From the NCBI RefSeq assembly GCF_018417535.1, contig NZ_CP070978.1:3224001-3288000 (forward strand): DNA of 64,000 nt, written 5' to 3'. Position numbers and translations under genes: made by a program. Below are positions 51,930 through 61,485 of this stretch, piece after piece. How positions within the stretch are numbered: the stretch's first letter is position 1; the number at the start of each line of letters is the position of its first letter. The notes beneath the pieces were generated by a model. It made no database searches and had not been told where the DNA came from. It was given only the letters and a program-made list of their open reading frames with translations. Source of the stretch: Burkholderia pyrrocinia. Lineage in GTDB: Bacteria > Pseudomonadota > Gammaproteobacteria > Burkholderiales > Burkholderiaceae.

Positions 51930-53684
51930 ATGGATATCAGTTTCTTCGATCCGAATCGCACCGCGAACGCCTCGGCGTGGCGCGTGCTCCCCAACCGCTG
52001 GGATGCCATCGCGTTTCCGCTGATCATCTGCCTGCTGGCGATGGCGATCGTCGGCTTCCATCAGACGTTGGCGCCGATCGGCGTGCTGCAGACGCAGAAG
52101 ATCTCGCTCGATCCGTCGAACCTGCCCGAATACGCGTTGCGCACCACGCTGCGGATGCTCGCCGCGATGGTTGCGTCGCTCGTGTTCACGCTCGTCTACG
52201 GCACGCTCGCGGCCAAGAGCCGCCGTGCGGGCATGGTGCTGATCCCGATCCTCGACATCCTGCAGTCGGTGCCGGTGCTCGGCTACATCTCGTTTACAGT
52301 CACGTTCTTCCTCGCGCTGTTCCCGGGCCGCGTGCTCGGCGCCGAGTTCGCGGCGATCTTCGCGATCTTCACGAGCCAGGCGTGGAACATGACGTTCAGC
52401 TTCTACCAGTCGCTGCGTACGGTGCCGCGCGACCTGCACGAAGTATCGCGGGGCTTTCACCTGACGTCCTGGCAGCGCTTCTGGAAGCTCGAGGTGCCGT
52501 TCTCGATGCCGGGGCTGATCTGGAACATGATGATGTCGATGTCGGGCGGCTGGTTCTTCGTCGTCGCGTCGGAAGCGATCACCGTCGGCAACCAGACGAT
52601 CACGCTGCCAGGGATCGGCGCGTATCTCGCGCAGGCGATCTCGGACAAGAACCTCGGTGCGGTCGGCTGGGTAATCGTCGCGATGTCGATCGTGATCCTC
52701 GCGTACGACCAGTTCCTGTTCCGCCCGCTCGTCGCGTGGGCCGACAAGTTCCGGATGGAGAACACCGCGTCGGGCGATGCGCCGCAGTCGTGGCTGCTCG
52801 ACATGATGCGTCGCACGCACCTGATCCACCAGTTGCTGGTGCCGGCCGGCTGGCTGTTGTCGCAGGCGGCCCGTGTGCCGCTGCGCGTGCCGTCGTTCAA
52901 GGGCGTTGGCGCGCGTGTCGCGCTGAGCCGCCGTTCGTCACGGATCGGCGACATCATCTGGGGCGCGCTCGTGATCCTGCTGACGGCGTACGTCGTGTGG
53001 CGCGTCGTCAGCTTCGTGTCGACCGGCGTGACGCTGGCCGAGGTCGGCCACGTGTTCGTGCTTGGGCTCGTCACGCTGCTGCGCGTGATGATCCTGATCG
53101 CGATCGCGTCGGTGATCTGGGTGCCGATCGGCGTGTGGATCGGCCTGCGCCCGGCGCTCGCCGAAAAGGTCCAGCCGATCGCGCAGTTCCTCGCCGCGTT
53201 CCCGGCGAACCTGCTGTTCCCGGTGTTCGTGATCGTGATCGTGCGCTTCCACCTGAATGCCGACATCTGGCTGTCGCCGCTGATCGTGCTCGGCACGCAG
53301 TGGTACATCCTGTTCAACGTGATCGCGGGTGCGATGTCCTATCCGAACGACTACAAGGAAGTCACGAAGAACTTCCGGATTCGCGGCCGGCAGTGGTGGC
53401 GGCAGGCGATCCTGCCCGGCATCTTCCCGTACTACGTGACGGGGGCGATCACCGCGTCGGGCGGCGCATGGAATGCGAGCATCGTGTCCGAGTTCGTGCA
53501 GTGGGGCGACACGAAGGTTGTCGCGCACGGCCTCGGCTCGTACATCGCGCAAACGACCGCCGCCGGCGATTTCCCGAAGATCATCCTCGGCATCGCCGTG
53601 ATGTCCCTGTTCGTTACCTTGTTCAACCGCCTGCTGTGGCGTCCGATGTACGCCTATGCGGAATCCAGGCTCCGTCTCGATTGA
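51930..53684 (+). CDS. ABC transporter permease, tandem NitT/TauT type
   Basis: A 584-residue inner-membrane permease made of two fused BPD-type domains. Each half has the EAA-like loop: SLRTVPRDLHEVSRGFHLTSWQRFWKLEVPFSMPGLIW in the first (about 160-197) and YPNDYKEVTKNFRIRGRQWWRQAILPGIFP in the second (about 471-500). About twelve hydrophobic segments. It is followed after 11 bases by its ATPase gene. No binding-protein gene adjoins, so the substrate is unknown; similar pairs are annotated as nitrate/sulfonate/bicarbonate type. Confidence 0.9.
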   Translation: MDISFFDPNRTANASAWRVLPNRWDAIAFPLIICLLAMAIVGFHQTLAPIGVLQTQKISLDPSNLPEYALRTTLRMLAAMVASLVFTLVYGTLAAKSRRAGMVLIPILDILQSVPVLGYISFTVTFFLALFPGRVLGAEFAAIFAIFTSQAWNMTFSFYQSLRTVPRDLHEVSRGFHLTSWQRFWKLEVPFSMPGLIWNMMMSMSGGWFFVVASEAITVGNQTITLPGIGAYLAQAISDKNLGAVGWVIVAMSIVILAYDQFLFRPLVAWADKFRMENTASGDAPQSWLLDMMRRTHLIHQLLVPAGWLLSQAARVPLRVPSFKGVGARVALSRRSSRIGDIIWGALVILLTAYVVWRVVSFVSTGVTLAEVGHVFVLGLVTLLRVMILIAIASVIWVPIGVWIGLRPALAEKVQPIAQFLAAFPANLLFPVFVIVIVRFHLNADIWLSPLIVLGTQWYILFNVIAGAMSYPNDYKEVTKNFRIRGRQWWRQAILPGIFPYYVTGAITASGGAWNASIVSEFVQWGDTKVVAHGLGSYIAQTTAAGDFPKIILGIAVMSLFVTLFNRLLWRPMYAYAESRLRLD

Positions 53685-53695
53685 GAGTAAGCGCG

Positions 53696-55042
53696 ATGCA
53701 AAATTCGACCGTTATCAACGCCCCTGTCAAGACGTCCCAGCCGCTGCAGCCGCCGCGCCTCGGCGAAGAAATCCTGCGCGTCGATCACGTCTGCCGCGGC
53801 TTCAACAAGACGCAGGGCGAGCTGCTCGTGCTCGACGACGCGAACCTGTCGCTGCGCGAAGGCGAGATCGTCGGGCTGCTCGGCCGTTCCGGCTCGGGCA
53901 AGTCGACGCTGCTGCGGATCATCGCCGGCCTGATCGAGCCGACCGGCGGTGAAGTGACCTATCTCGGCAAGCCGCTGAGCGGCCCGGCCGAAGGCGTCGC
54001 GATGGTGTTCCAGACCTTCGCGCTGTTCCCGTGGCTCACCGTGCTGCAGAACGTGGAGGCCGGCCTCGAAGCGCTCGGCGTCGGCGCGCGCGAGCGGCGC
54101 GAGCGCGCGCTCGCCGCGATCGACCTGATCGGTCTCGACGGCTTCGAGAACGCGTATCCGCGCGAGCTGTCGGGCGGCATGCGCCAGCGCGTCGGCTTTG
54201 CGCGCGCGCTCGTCGTCGACCCGACGATCCTGCTGATGGACGAGCCGTTCTCCGCGCTCGACGTGCTGACGGCCGAGACGCTGCGTACCGACCTGCTGGA
54301 CCTGTGGACGCAAGGGCGGATGCCGATCAAGTCGGTGCTGATCGTCACGCACAACATCGAGGAAGCCGTGTTCATGTGCGACCGGATTCTCGTGCTGTCG
54401 TCGAATCCGGGCCGCGTGATCGCCGAGATCAAGGTGCCGTTCAAGCATCCGCGCAACCGGCTCGACACCGATTTCCGCAAGCTCGTCGACGATATCTACG
54501 CGAAGATGACGGCCCGCCAGACCAACGAGGCGACGAAGAAGGGGCTCGAGCTCGGTAGCTGGCTGCCGCAGGTGTCGACCAACCTGATGGCCGGCCTGAT
54601 CGAAACGCTCGCGATGGCGCCGTACCACGGCCGCGCGGACATGCCGGAAATCGCGCGTACGCTGCATCTGGAAGTCGACGATCTGTTCCCGATCGCCGAA
54701 GTGCTGCAGTACCTCGGATTCGCGGACGTGCGGGAAGGCGACGTGTTCCTGACGCCGCCGGGGCGCGTGTTCGCGGAATTCGGCACGCAGGAGCGCAAGC
54801 TGATGTTCGCGGATCACCTGCTGAAGCACGTGCCGCTCGCCGCACGGATCAGGAAGGTGCTGAACGAGCGGCCGGGCCATCGTGCGCCGCGCGTGCGCTT
54901 CGAGCAGGAGCTGGAAGATTTCCTGTCGGACGAAGCGGCCGAGGAGACGCTCGACGCGGTGATCGACTGGGGCCGTTACGGCGAAGTCTTCTCGTATAAC
55001 GACAAGACCGAGGTGTTCAGTCTCGAGGATGTCGAGAGCTGA
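53696..55042 (+). CDS. ABC transporter ATP-binding protein with AAA-associated C-terminal domain
   Basis: A 448-residue protein. ABC domain (residues ~26-270): Walker A GRSGSGKST (63-71), Q-loop VFQTFAL, signature ELSGGMRQR (157-165), Walker B LLMDEPFSALD (179-189), switch His in VTHNIEEAV. Residues ~300-445 form an extra C-terminal domain of the AAA_assoc_C type, with a winged-helix look (LIETLAMAPYHGRADMPEIA, then RTLHLEVDDLFPIAEVLQYL), which some NitT/TauT ATPases carry. The frame is open 1.9 kb upstream as a shadow of the permease; ATG 53696 is the matching start. Confidence 0.92.
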   Translation: MQNSTVINAPVKTSQPLQPPRLGEEILRVDHVCRGFNKTQGELLVLDDANLSLREGEIVGLLGRSGSGKSTLLRIIAGLIEPTGGEVTYLGKPLSGPAEGVAMVFQTFALFPWLTVLQNVEAGLEALGVGARERRERALAAIDLIGLDGFENAYPRELSGGMRQRVGFARALVVDPTILLMDEPFSALDVLTAETLRTDLLDLWTQGRMPIKSVLIVTHNIEEAVFMCDRILVLSSNPGRVIAEIKVPFKHPRNRLDTDFRKLVDDIYAKMTARQTNEATKKGLELGSWLPQVSTNLMAGLIETLAMAPYHGRADMPEIARTLHLEVDDLFPIAEVLQYLGFADVREGDVFLTPPGRVFAEFGTQERKLMFADHLLKHVPLAARIRKVLNERPGHRAPRVRFEQELEDFLSDEAAEETLDAVIDWGRYGEVFSYNDKTEVFSLEDVES

Positions 55043-55069
55043 TGCCCGCGCCCGGATGGCGAGCGATCG

Positions 55070-55948
55070 TCATTCGGGCAAATCGCGCTGGTTGGTATCC
55101 CGCTCGATCCCGTCGGTATTGAGATCCTCGATCTTCTCCATCCGCTGCCGCGCCAGTTCCGGCAACTGGTTCGTCACGCCGATCACCAGCGCTTCGGCGA
55201 GCGCCAGCGCCGGCACGTTGGTCTGCAGCATCGCGAAAGGGCGCCCCTGGATCCGCAGCACGATCTCCGCGAACTCGCCGATCGGCGACCGCCATTCGTC
55301 GGTGATCAGCAGGATCCGCGTGCCGAGCCGGTGCGCGGCCTGCGCGAAGCGGATGCTGTCCTTCTGGTAGCGGCGAAGGTCGAAGATGACGAGCACGTCG
55401 CCGTGCCCCATGTCGGCCAGTGCGACCGACGCGAGATTCACGTTCGGTTCGACGTACTGCACATGCGGGCGCGCATAGGCCAGCGTGAACGAAAACAGCG
55501 ACGCGAGCGGCGCCGTGTAGCGCCCGCCGCCGCAGAAGATGCGCACGTCCGGATCGGCCAGCAGCGCCACGGCTGCGTCGAACGCAGCCGCGTCGAGCCC
55601 TTCGATCGTGGTCGCGAGCGACTCGGACAGCCGCTGGAAAATGGCCGAATGGCTGTCGCGCATGCCCGATTCGGAATGGAACGCATCCATCCGCGCGAGC
55701 GGCGAATTCATCGCGGTGTCGATCTCGTCGTACAGCGCCTGCTGGAACGACGAGTAATTCGGAAAGCCGATCCGGACGACAAAGCGGAACACGGTCGGGT
55801 CGCTGACTTCAGCCTGCTTGGCCACGCTCGCGATCGGCCCGAGGCCGAGGCTCGGATAGCGATCCAGCAACGCATGCGCAACCTTCTGTTCCGACGGCGT
55901 GAAGCTATCCATCTGGGATAACAGCAACGCCCTGATGCTCGTCCCCAT
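55070..55948 (-). CDS. MurR/RpiR family transcriptional regulator
   Basis: A 292-residue regulator: N-terminal HTH_6 domain (~1-80; MDSFTPSEQKVAHALLDRYP, VSDPTVFRFVVRIGFPNYSS) and a C-terminal SIS sugar-isomerase-like ligand domain (~125-265; VRIFCGGGRYTAPLASLFSF, DVLVIFDLRRYQKDS). The ATG at 55948 follows GGAG with good spacing. It is divergent from the gamma-glutamyltransferase/symporter genes with a 360-base gap, so these are its likely targets; the effector is unknown and may not be a sugar phosphate. Confidence 0.88.
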   Translation of the reverse strand: MGTSIRALLLSQMDSFTPSEQKVAHALLDRYPSLGLGPIASVAKQAEVSDPTVFRFVVRIGFPNYSSFQQALYDEIDTAMNSPLARMDAFHSESGMRDSHSAIFQRLSESLATTIEGLDAAAFDAAVALLADPDVRIFCGGGRYTAPLASLFSFTLAYARPHVQYVEPNVNLASVALADMGHGDVLVIFDLRRYQKDSIRFAQAAHRLGTRILLITDEWRSPIGEFAEIVLRIQGRPFAMLQTNVPALALAEALVIGVTNQLPELARQRMEKIEDLNTDGIERDTNQRDLPE

Positions 55949-56308
55949 CGGGCACTCCAGCTCTCTTATCTGAATGACAAACGGCAGACGTGCGTCTGCC
56001 GGGACTCCACGCATGTTAGCCGATAGGCGTGCGGCGGACCGCCCGCGGTCCGAAATTAGAGGGACGTATCACTTGGGCGGGTGGTACGCCAGTCAATGTA
56101 ATGAAACGAACATTTATCTGGAAGTGTTTCCGCGTGCCTTCACTTTATATTCAGTAATAACCCTAGGTTTTAGCGCAAAAAAGCGAGTGCTATGATCGCG
56201 GCCTCGCCGGAATGTACTGTTTATTACATGCCGGATTGGCAGCGTTGGCACGCGATGACGCGGCGGCGCATCCCGGCATGGCCCGGTTATTTGTCTGGAG
56301 GATTCCGC
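55949..56308. other. Divergent control region between rpiR-type gene and ggt
   Basis: No gene. The central part is AT-rich and holds GAAAC-N18-GTTTC near 56104-56131 and a near-palindrome AACCCTAGGTTT at 56159-56170, both possible operator elements for the RpiR-type regulator, plus the AGGAGG-like site just before ggt. Confidence 0.45.
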
Positions 56309-58060
56309 ATGAGGCGGCTCGTCGTACTCACCCTGTTGTCGGCATTGAGCGTGTGCGCGTTCGCCGCTTCGGACCCCGCGGTTGAAGCGAAGAACGGCAT
56401 GGTCGTGTCGTCGCAGCACTTCGCGTCGCAAATCGGCGTCGACATCCTGAAGGAAGGCGGCAACGCGGTGGACGCGGCGGTGGCGGTCGGCTATGCACAG
56501 GCGGTGACCAATTCATGCTGCGGCAACATCGGCGGCGGTGGTTTCATGACCGTGCACCTCGCCGACGGCCGCGACCGCTTCATCAATTTCCGCGAGACCG
56601 CGCCGGCTGCCGCTTCCGCGAACATGTATCTCGACGCGTCGGGCAACGTGCGTCCGGGCGAAAGCCTGTACGGCTATCGCGCCGTCGGCGTGCCGGGCAC
56701 GGTCGCTGGCCTCGATCTCGCGCAGCGCAAATACGGGAAGCTGACGCGCAAGCAGGTGATGGCGCCCGCGATCCGGCTCGCGCGCGACGGCTTCGTGCTG
56801 ACGCGCGGCGATACCGACATCCTCGACACGACGATCGACCGCTTCAAGCAGGACCCGGACGCGGCGCGCATCTTCCTGCGGCCCGACGGCACGCCGCTGC
56901 AGCCGGGCGACCGCCTGGTGCAGAAGGACCTGGCCCGCACGCTCGAGCGGATCGCGGAGCAGGGGCCCGACGCGTTCTATCACGGCGAGATTCCGAAGAT
57001 CGTCGAGGCGGCATCGAAGCAGGCGGGCGGCCTGGTCACGGCAGCCGATTTCGCGTCCTACCGCGCGCAGGACATGGCGCCGCTGACGTGCACGTATCGC
57101 GGCTACGAGTTCGTGTCGGCGCCGCCGCCGAGCTCCGGCGGCGTGACGATGTGCGAGACGCTGAACATCCTCGAAGGGTACGACCTGCGCAAGCTGGGTT
57201 ATCACTCCGCGGCGTCGGTCCACTACATGACCGAAGCGATGCGGCACGCATACGAGGATCGCAACACGCTGCTCGGCGATCCGAACTTCATCGACAACCC
57301 GATCGCGAAGCTGACGAGCAAGGAATACGCGGCGCAAATCCGCAAGAGCATCCATGCCGATACGGCGACGCCGTCGGTCGACGTGCAGCCCGGTGTCGGC
57401 GTGCACGAGAAGCCTGAAACGACGCATTACTCGATCGTCGACCACGACGGCAACGCGGTGTCGACGACCTATACGGTCAACGGCCGCTTCGGCGCCGTGG
57501 TCATCGCGCCGGGCACGGGCTTCTTCCTGAACGACGAGATGGACGACTTCACCACGAAGGTCGGCGCGCAGAACCTGTTCGGCCTCGTGCAGGGCACCCG
57601 CAACTCGATCGCGCCGGGCAAGCGTCCGCTGTCGTCGATGGCGCCGACCATCGTGAAGAAGGACGGCAAGGTGTTCATGGTGGTCGGCTCGCCGGGCGGG
57701 TCGCGCATCATCACGATCACGCTGCAGACCGTGCTGAACGTGATCGACTACGGGATGACGCCGCAGGATGCGGTCGCCGCGCCGCGCATCCACCACCAGT
57801 GGCTGCCCGACGAGGTCTACTACGAAACCTACGGCCTGTCGCCCGACACGCTCGCGATCCTGCGCAACATGGGCTACAAGATGGTCGAGCAGACGCCGTG
57901 GGGCGCGGCCGAACTGATCATGGTCGGCCTGCCGGGCACCGAGGCGGCGAGCCGCCAGAGTTCCGGGAACGACTCGTCCGTGTCCGGCAACGTGCGCGTC
58001 GGCTTCATCTACGGCTACAACGATCCGCGTCGTCCGGCCGGATCGGCGATCGGTTACTGA
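56309..58060 (+). CDS. ggt: Gamma-glutamyltransferase
   Basis: A 583-residue periplasmic enzyme that hydrolyses or transfers the gamma-glutamyl group of glutathione. Signal peptide MRRLVVLTLLSALSVCAFAA; proenzyme cleaved before the catalytic Thr372 in PETTHYSIVD, giving large and small subunits. Other family residues: MVVSSQHFASQIGVDILKEG at the start, NSCCGNIGGGGFM, NDEMDDF, and the oxyanion pair in KRPLSSMAPT. A TCTGGAGGA site precedes the ATG. It is followed by a dicarboxylate/glutamate symporter, so glutathione is likely degraded outside and glutamate taken up. Confidence 0.95.
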   Translation: MRRLVVLTLLSALSVCAFAASDPAVEAKNGMVVSSQHFASQIGVDILKEGGNAVDAAVAVGYAQAVTNSCCGNIGGGGFMTVHLADGRDRFINFRETAPAAASANMYLDASGNVRPGESLYGYRAVGVPGTVAGLDLAQRKYGKLTRKQVMAPAIRLARDGFVLTRGDTDILDTTIDRFKQDPDAARIFLRPDGTPLQPGDRLVQKDLARTLERIAEQGPDAFYHGEIPKIVEAASKQAGGLVTAADFASYRAQDMAPLTCTYRGYEFVSAPPPSSGGVTMCETLNILEGYDLRKLGYHSAASVHYMTEAMRHAYEDRNTLLGDPNFIDNPIAKLTSKEYAAQIRKSIHADTATPSVDVQPGVGVHEKPETTHYSIVDHDGNAVSTTYTVNGRFGAVVIAPGTGFFLNDEMDDFTTKVGAQNLFGLVQGTRNSIAPGKRPLSSMAPTIVKKDGKVFMVVGSPGGSRIITITLQTVLNVIDYGMTPQDAVAAPRIHHQWLPDEVYYETYGLSPDTLAILRNMGYKMVEQTPWGAAELIMVGLPGTEAASRQSSGNDSSVSGNVRVGFIYGYNDPRRPAGSAIGY

Positions 58061-58279
58061 CCGACCCGATCGCATCGTGCCGAACCGCTGCCGACGGCGT
58101 TCGCGCTTGCGCGAATGCCGTGACGGCGGCAGCGCGTCCGCTCGCGAACATCCGCAAGTCCGATCGGCGCCGGTGCGTGGCACTCGGCGCACGACCGGCT
58201 CGCCATGCGCGCGCCCTGGTACGGCACCGGACGCGCGCCTTTCATCCGTCAACCCCTTCATCGTGCGACGAATCCCGAC

Positions 58280-59608
58280 ATGAACAAACGAATGTCCGCG
58301 GCAGGCTGGATCCTGCTCGCGATGGCGGCCGGCATCTTCATCGGCTACCTGATCTACACGCAGCTTCCGGACAAGCAATCCGCGGCGGAAATCGCCGGCT
58401 ACATCTCGCTCGTGTCCGATGTGTTCCTGCGGCTGATCAAGATGGTGATCGGCCCGCTGGTGTTCTCGACGCTCGTCGTCGGCATTGCGCACATGGGCGA
58501 TGCGTCGTCCGTCGGGCGCGTGTTCGTGAAGGCGCTCGGCTGGTTCGTCACCGCGTCGCTGATCTCGCTGCTGCTCGGGCTGCTGATGGCGAACCTGCTG
58601 CGGCCCGGCGAGAACCTCGGCCTGCCGCTGCCGGACATCGGCGCGTCCGCGCATCTCGCGACGGCCAAGTTCACGCTGAAGGACTTCGTCGGCCACATGG
58701 TGCCGAAGTCGTTCGCCGAGGCGATGGCGAACAACGAGATCCTGCAGATCGTCGTGTTCTCGATGTTCTTCGGCGTCGCGCTGTCGGCGCTCGGCGAGCG
58801 CGGCAAGATCCTCGTCGCCGCGATCGACCAGTTGTCGCACGTGATGCTCAAGATCACCGGCTACGTGATGAAGCTCGCGCCGCTCGCGGTGATGGCCGCG
58901 ATGGCATCGACGGTGGCGATCAACGGGCTGTCGATCCTGCTGAAGTTCGCGGTGTTCATGGGCGACTTCTACGTGAGCCTCGTGCTGTTGTGGGCCACGC
59001 TCGTCGCCGCCGGGCTGCTGTTCCTCGGCCGCCGCGTGTTCAAGCTGCTCGTGCTGATCAAGGAAGCGTTCATGCTGTCGTTCGCGACCGCGAGTTCCGA
59101 GGCCGCGTATCCGAAAATCCTCGACGCGCTCGACCGTTTCGGCGTGCGGCGCAAGATCTCGAGCTTCGTGATGCCGATGGGTTATTCGTTCAACCTCGAC
59201 GGCTCGATGATGTACTGCACGTTCGCGTCGCTGTTCATCGCGCAGGCCTACAACATCCACCTGTCGCTCGGCACGCAGGTCACGATGCTGCTGATCCTGA
59301 TGCTGACGTCGAAGGGGATGGCCGGCGTGCCGCGCGCATCGCTCGTCGTGATCGCGGCGACGCTGCACCAGTTCAACATCCCGGAAGCCGGGCTGCTGCT
59401 GATTCTCGGCGTCGACACGTTCCTCGACATGGGCCGCTCGGCCACGAACGCGGTGGGCAACTCGATCGCCAGCGCGGTGGTTGCGAAGTGGGAGGGCGAG
59501 CTGATGTCGGAAGCCGAGGCCCAGGCGCATGCCGCGCATCTCGATGCCGAACTGGAACGGCAGAACAGCGATCCGGCCTATGGCGCCGGTCAGGCCACGT
59601 CGACCTGA
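58280..59608 (+). CDS. Dicarboxylate/amino acid:cation symporter (SDF family)
   Basis: A 442-residue inner-membrane transporter of the DctA/GltP family: FLRLIKMVIGPLVFSTLVVG (TM region), the serine-rich re-entrant loop SFATASSEAAYPKIL, PMGYSFNLDGSMMYCTFASL, TSKGMAGVPRASLVVIAATL and DTFLDMGRSATNAVGNSIAS, which holds the sodium and substrate ligands. Complete length. It is 219 bases downstream of ggt and probably imports glutamate or dicarboxylates. Its stop lies two bases from the end of the convergent DUF3331 gene. Confidence 0.93.
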   Translation: MNKRMSAAGWILLAMAAGIFIGYLIYTQLPDKQSAAEIAGYISLVSDVFLRLIKMVIGPLVFSTLVVGIAHMGDASSVGRVFVKALGWFVTASLISLLLGLLMANLLRPGENLGLPLPDIGASAHLATAKFTLKDFVGHMVPKSFAEAMANNEILQIVVFSMFFGVALSALGERGKILVAAIDQLSHVMLKITGYVMKLAPLAVMAAMASTVAINGLSILLKFAVFMGDFYVSLVLLWATLVAAGLLFLGRRVFKLLVLIKEAFMLSFATASSEAAYPKILDALDRFGVRRKISSFVMPMGYSFNLDGSMMYCTFASLFIAQAYNIHLSLGTQVTMLLILMLTSKGMAGVPRASLVVIAATLHQFNIPEAGLLLILGVDTFLDMGRSATNAVGNSIASAVVAKWEGELMSEAEAQAHAAHLDAELERQNSDPAYGAGQATST

Positions 59609-59610
59609 CG

Positions 59611-60000
59611 TCAGGCGGCCAGCGCCTCGTCGATGCACGCCGCCAGTACCATCGCGGCGGCGTTGCCCGGCGTCGAGCCGAGCAATTGCGGCGCATAGAC
59701 GCTGTCGCCGATCTCGATCGGCCGCCCCGACAGCGCGCAGGTGCCGCGCTTGCGCGTCGTGAACAGCCGCCACTTCTGGTAGCCGTAGTGCCCGGTGCAT
59801 GCGTCGCACCATGAAATCATCACGGTGTCGGCCGTGGGCCGCTCGAGCACGCTGATGGTCGGCCGGCTCGTCGCGTCCCACGTCGGCAGCCGGTCGCGCG
59901 TGACGCTGCGTCGTTGCGGTATGCCCCACGATACGGACGGCATGTCGAAGCTGCCGATTGCGGCGACGGTCATGAGCCAGGGCGCTGCACTGTCGTTCAT
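59611..60000 (-). CDS. DUF3331-type hypothetical protein
   Basis: A 129-residue protein. The core TADTVMISWCDACTGHYGYQ followed by KWRL and CALSGRPIEIGDSVYAP corresponds to what I recall as the Burkholderia DUF3331 family; the two cysteines in the first motif and one in the second may bind metal. It follows the NADH dehydrogenase gene by 44 bases in the same direction. Function unknown. Confidence 0.75.
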   Translation of the reverse strand: MNDSAAPWLMTVAAIGSFDMPSVSWGIPQRRSVTRDRLPTWDATSRPTISVLERPTADTVMISWCDACTGHYGYQKWRLFTTRKRGTCALSGRPIEIGDSVYAPQLLGSTPGNAAAMVLAACIDEALAA

Positions 60001-60044
60001 GTCGGTGTTCCTCGAAACGTTACGCGATGCCGCGACGCGCGGCA

Positions 60045-61337
60045 TCACGACAGGCGGATGCGCGGCTGCACGCAGCCGTTGATCCGTTCGGCGATCCACA
60101 GCAGGGTCGCCTTGGAGAAGCCGTGCAGCGCCTGCTGGTGCCGCCGGTAGAGCATCAGGTGGCTGAACTGCGCGAAACGCCCCTGGATGAAGCCGCCGCG
60201 GAAGAACCCGAACTGCCCGAGCGTGCCGAATGCGTCGTAGTCGCTGATCGACACGAGCGCGCCGAAATCGTGGAACGCGAACGGCGGCATCGGCTTGCCG
60301 TCGAGCCACGCTGGCAGGTGCTTCGCGAGATGCTCGGCCTGCTGCGTGGCGACCTGCGCGGTCGGCGGCAGCGGCCGTTCGTGGCCGTCGGGCAACAGGC
60401 TCGCACAATCGCCGATCGCGAATACGTGCTCGTCGGCAGTCGCTTGCAGCGTGGGCCCGACGACGATCTGGTTCGCGCGGTTCGTGTCGAGCCCGCCCAG
60501 CGCCTGCATGAAATCGGGTGCCTTCACGCCGGCCGCCCAGACCATCAGGTCTGCTTCGGCGAACGAGCCGTCGCCGTAGCGGAAGCCGTTCGCGTCGGCC
60601 GCCGTGACGCGCGTCGACGTCAGCACGTGAAAGCCGATCTGTTCGAGCCGTCGCTGCGCCGACGCGGAAATCCTCGGCGGAAACGCGGCGAGGATGCGCG
60701 GGCCGCTTTCCAGCAGCGTCAGTTGCAGCCGTTCGCGCACCGTCGCGTCGCCATATGCCTGCGCCACTTCCAGCAAGCGGCTCAACTCTGCCGCGAGTTC
60801 CACGCCCGTCGCGCCCGCGCCGACGATCGCGACGCGAAACGGCTCGTCGCGCGCGATGCTGCGGAACACGCGCATTCGCAACGCTTCGTTGAAGGTCTCG
60901 GCCTGCTGCTGGCTGTCGATGAAGTAGCAGTGCTCGCGCACGCCCGGCACGCCGAAATCGTTGGCCTGGCTGCCGAGCGCGACGATCAGCACGTCGTAGT
61001 CGAGTTCGCGGGCCTCGATCACCACGTCGCCGTCCTGCGAGCGGATCTCGCCGAGCTGCACGCGGCGGCGCGCGCGATCGAGCCCTTTCAGTTCGCCGGG
61101 CTGGTACGTGTAGCCGTGGTCGCGCGCATGGGCGAGGAAGATCACCTGTTGCTGCTGGACGTCGCGCGTGCCGGCCGCGATCGTGTGCAGCATCGGTTTC
61201 CAGATATGGGTCGGACTGCGGTCGACGACGGTGACCTGCGCCCGCCCGGATCGGCCGAGACGCTCGCCCAGGCGGGTCGCGAGCTGCAGCCCGGCGATCC
61301 CGCCACCGACGATGACGATGCGTGTAGGGGTTGTCAT
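60045..61337 (-). CDS. ndh: Type II NADH:quinone oxidoreductase (NDH-2)
   Basis: A 430-residue flavoprotein with two Rossmann folds: FAD site RIVIVGGGIAGLQLATRLG at the N-terminus and NADH site FRVAIVGAGATGVELAAEL (about residues 164-183), plus the FAD-contact strand HVFAIGDCASL. It oxidises NADH at the membrane without pumping protons. It is divergent from a TetR regulator with a palindrome just upstream of its start, so repression by that regulator is likely. Confidence 0.92.
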   Translation of the reverse strand: MTTPTRIVIVGGGIAGLQLATRLGERLGRSGRAQVTVVDRSPTHIWKPMLHTIAAGTRDVQQQQVIFLAHARDHGYTYQPGELKGLDRARRRVQLGEIRSQDGDVVIEARELDYDVLIVALGSQANDFGVPGVREHCYFIDSQQQAETFNEALRMRVFRSIARDEPFRVAIVGAGATGVELAAELSRLLEVAQAYGDATVRERLQLTLLESGPRILAAFPPRISASAQRRLEQIGFHVLTSTRVTAADANGFRYGDGSFAEADLMVWAAGVKAPDFMQALGGLDTNRANQIVVGPTLQATADEHVFAIGDCASLLPDGHERPLPPTAQVATQQAEHLAKHLPAWLDGKPMPPFAFHDFGALVSISDYDAFGTLGQFGFFRGGFIQGRFAQFSHLMLYRRHQQALHGFSKATLLWIAERINGCVQPRIRLS

Positions 61338-61344
61338 GGATAAA

Positions 61345-61358
61345 TCATCGCGTGATGA
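61345..61358. promoter_or_regulatory. Candidate TetR operator in the ndh leader
   Basis: TCATC-GCGT-GATGA, a 5-bp inverted repeat with near-symmetric AT-rich flanks, lies 8 bases upstream of the NDH-2 start and 128 upstream of the divergent TetR gene. Confidence 0.45.
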
Positions 61359-61485
61359 ATAAGGTATGATCCTAGCGCTTCCCGGCTTCGCGTGTCAACG
61401 CGAGCGGGGCAGGCAACCCGGTTCCGGCGATGTGAAACCGGGGCCCGAACACGGGTATTCGAACCATTCAAGGGAGCAGGAAAAC

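Noticed and set aside
51776..53695. Long frame upstream of the ABC ATPase as an N-terminal extension
   Set aside because: It overlaps the permease in another frame; the ATPase N-terminus at 53696 matches the family.
56513..59929. 1138-codon minus-strand frame opposite ggt and the symporter
   Set aside because: Both plus-strand genes are unmistakable; this frame is Arg/Asp/His-rich with no domain.
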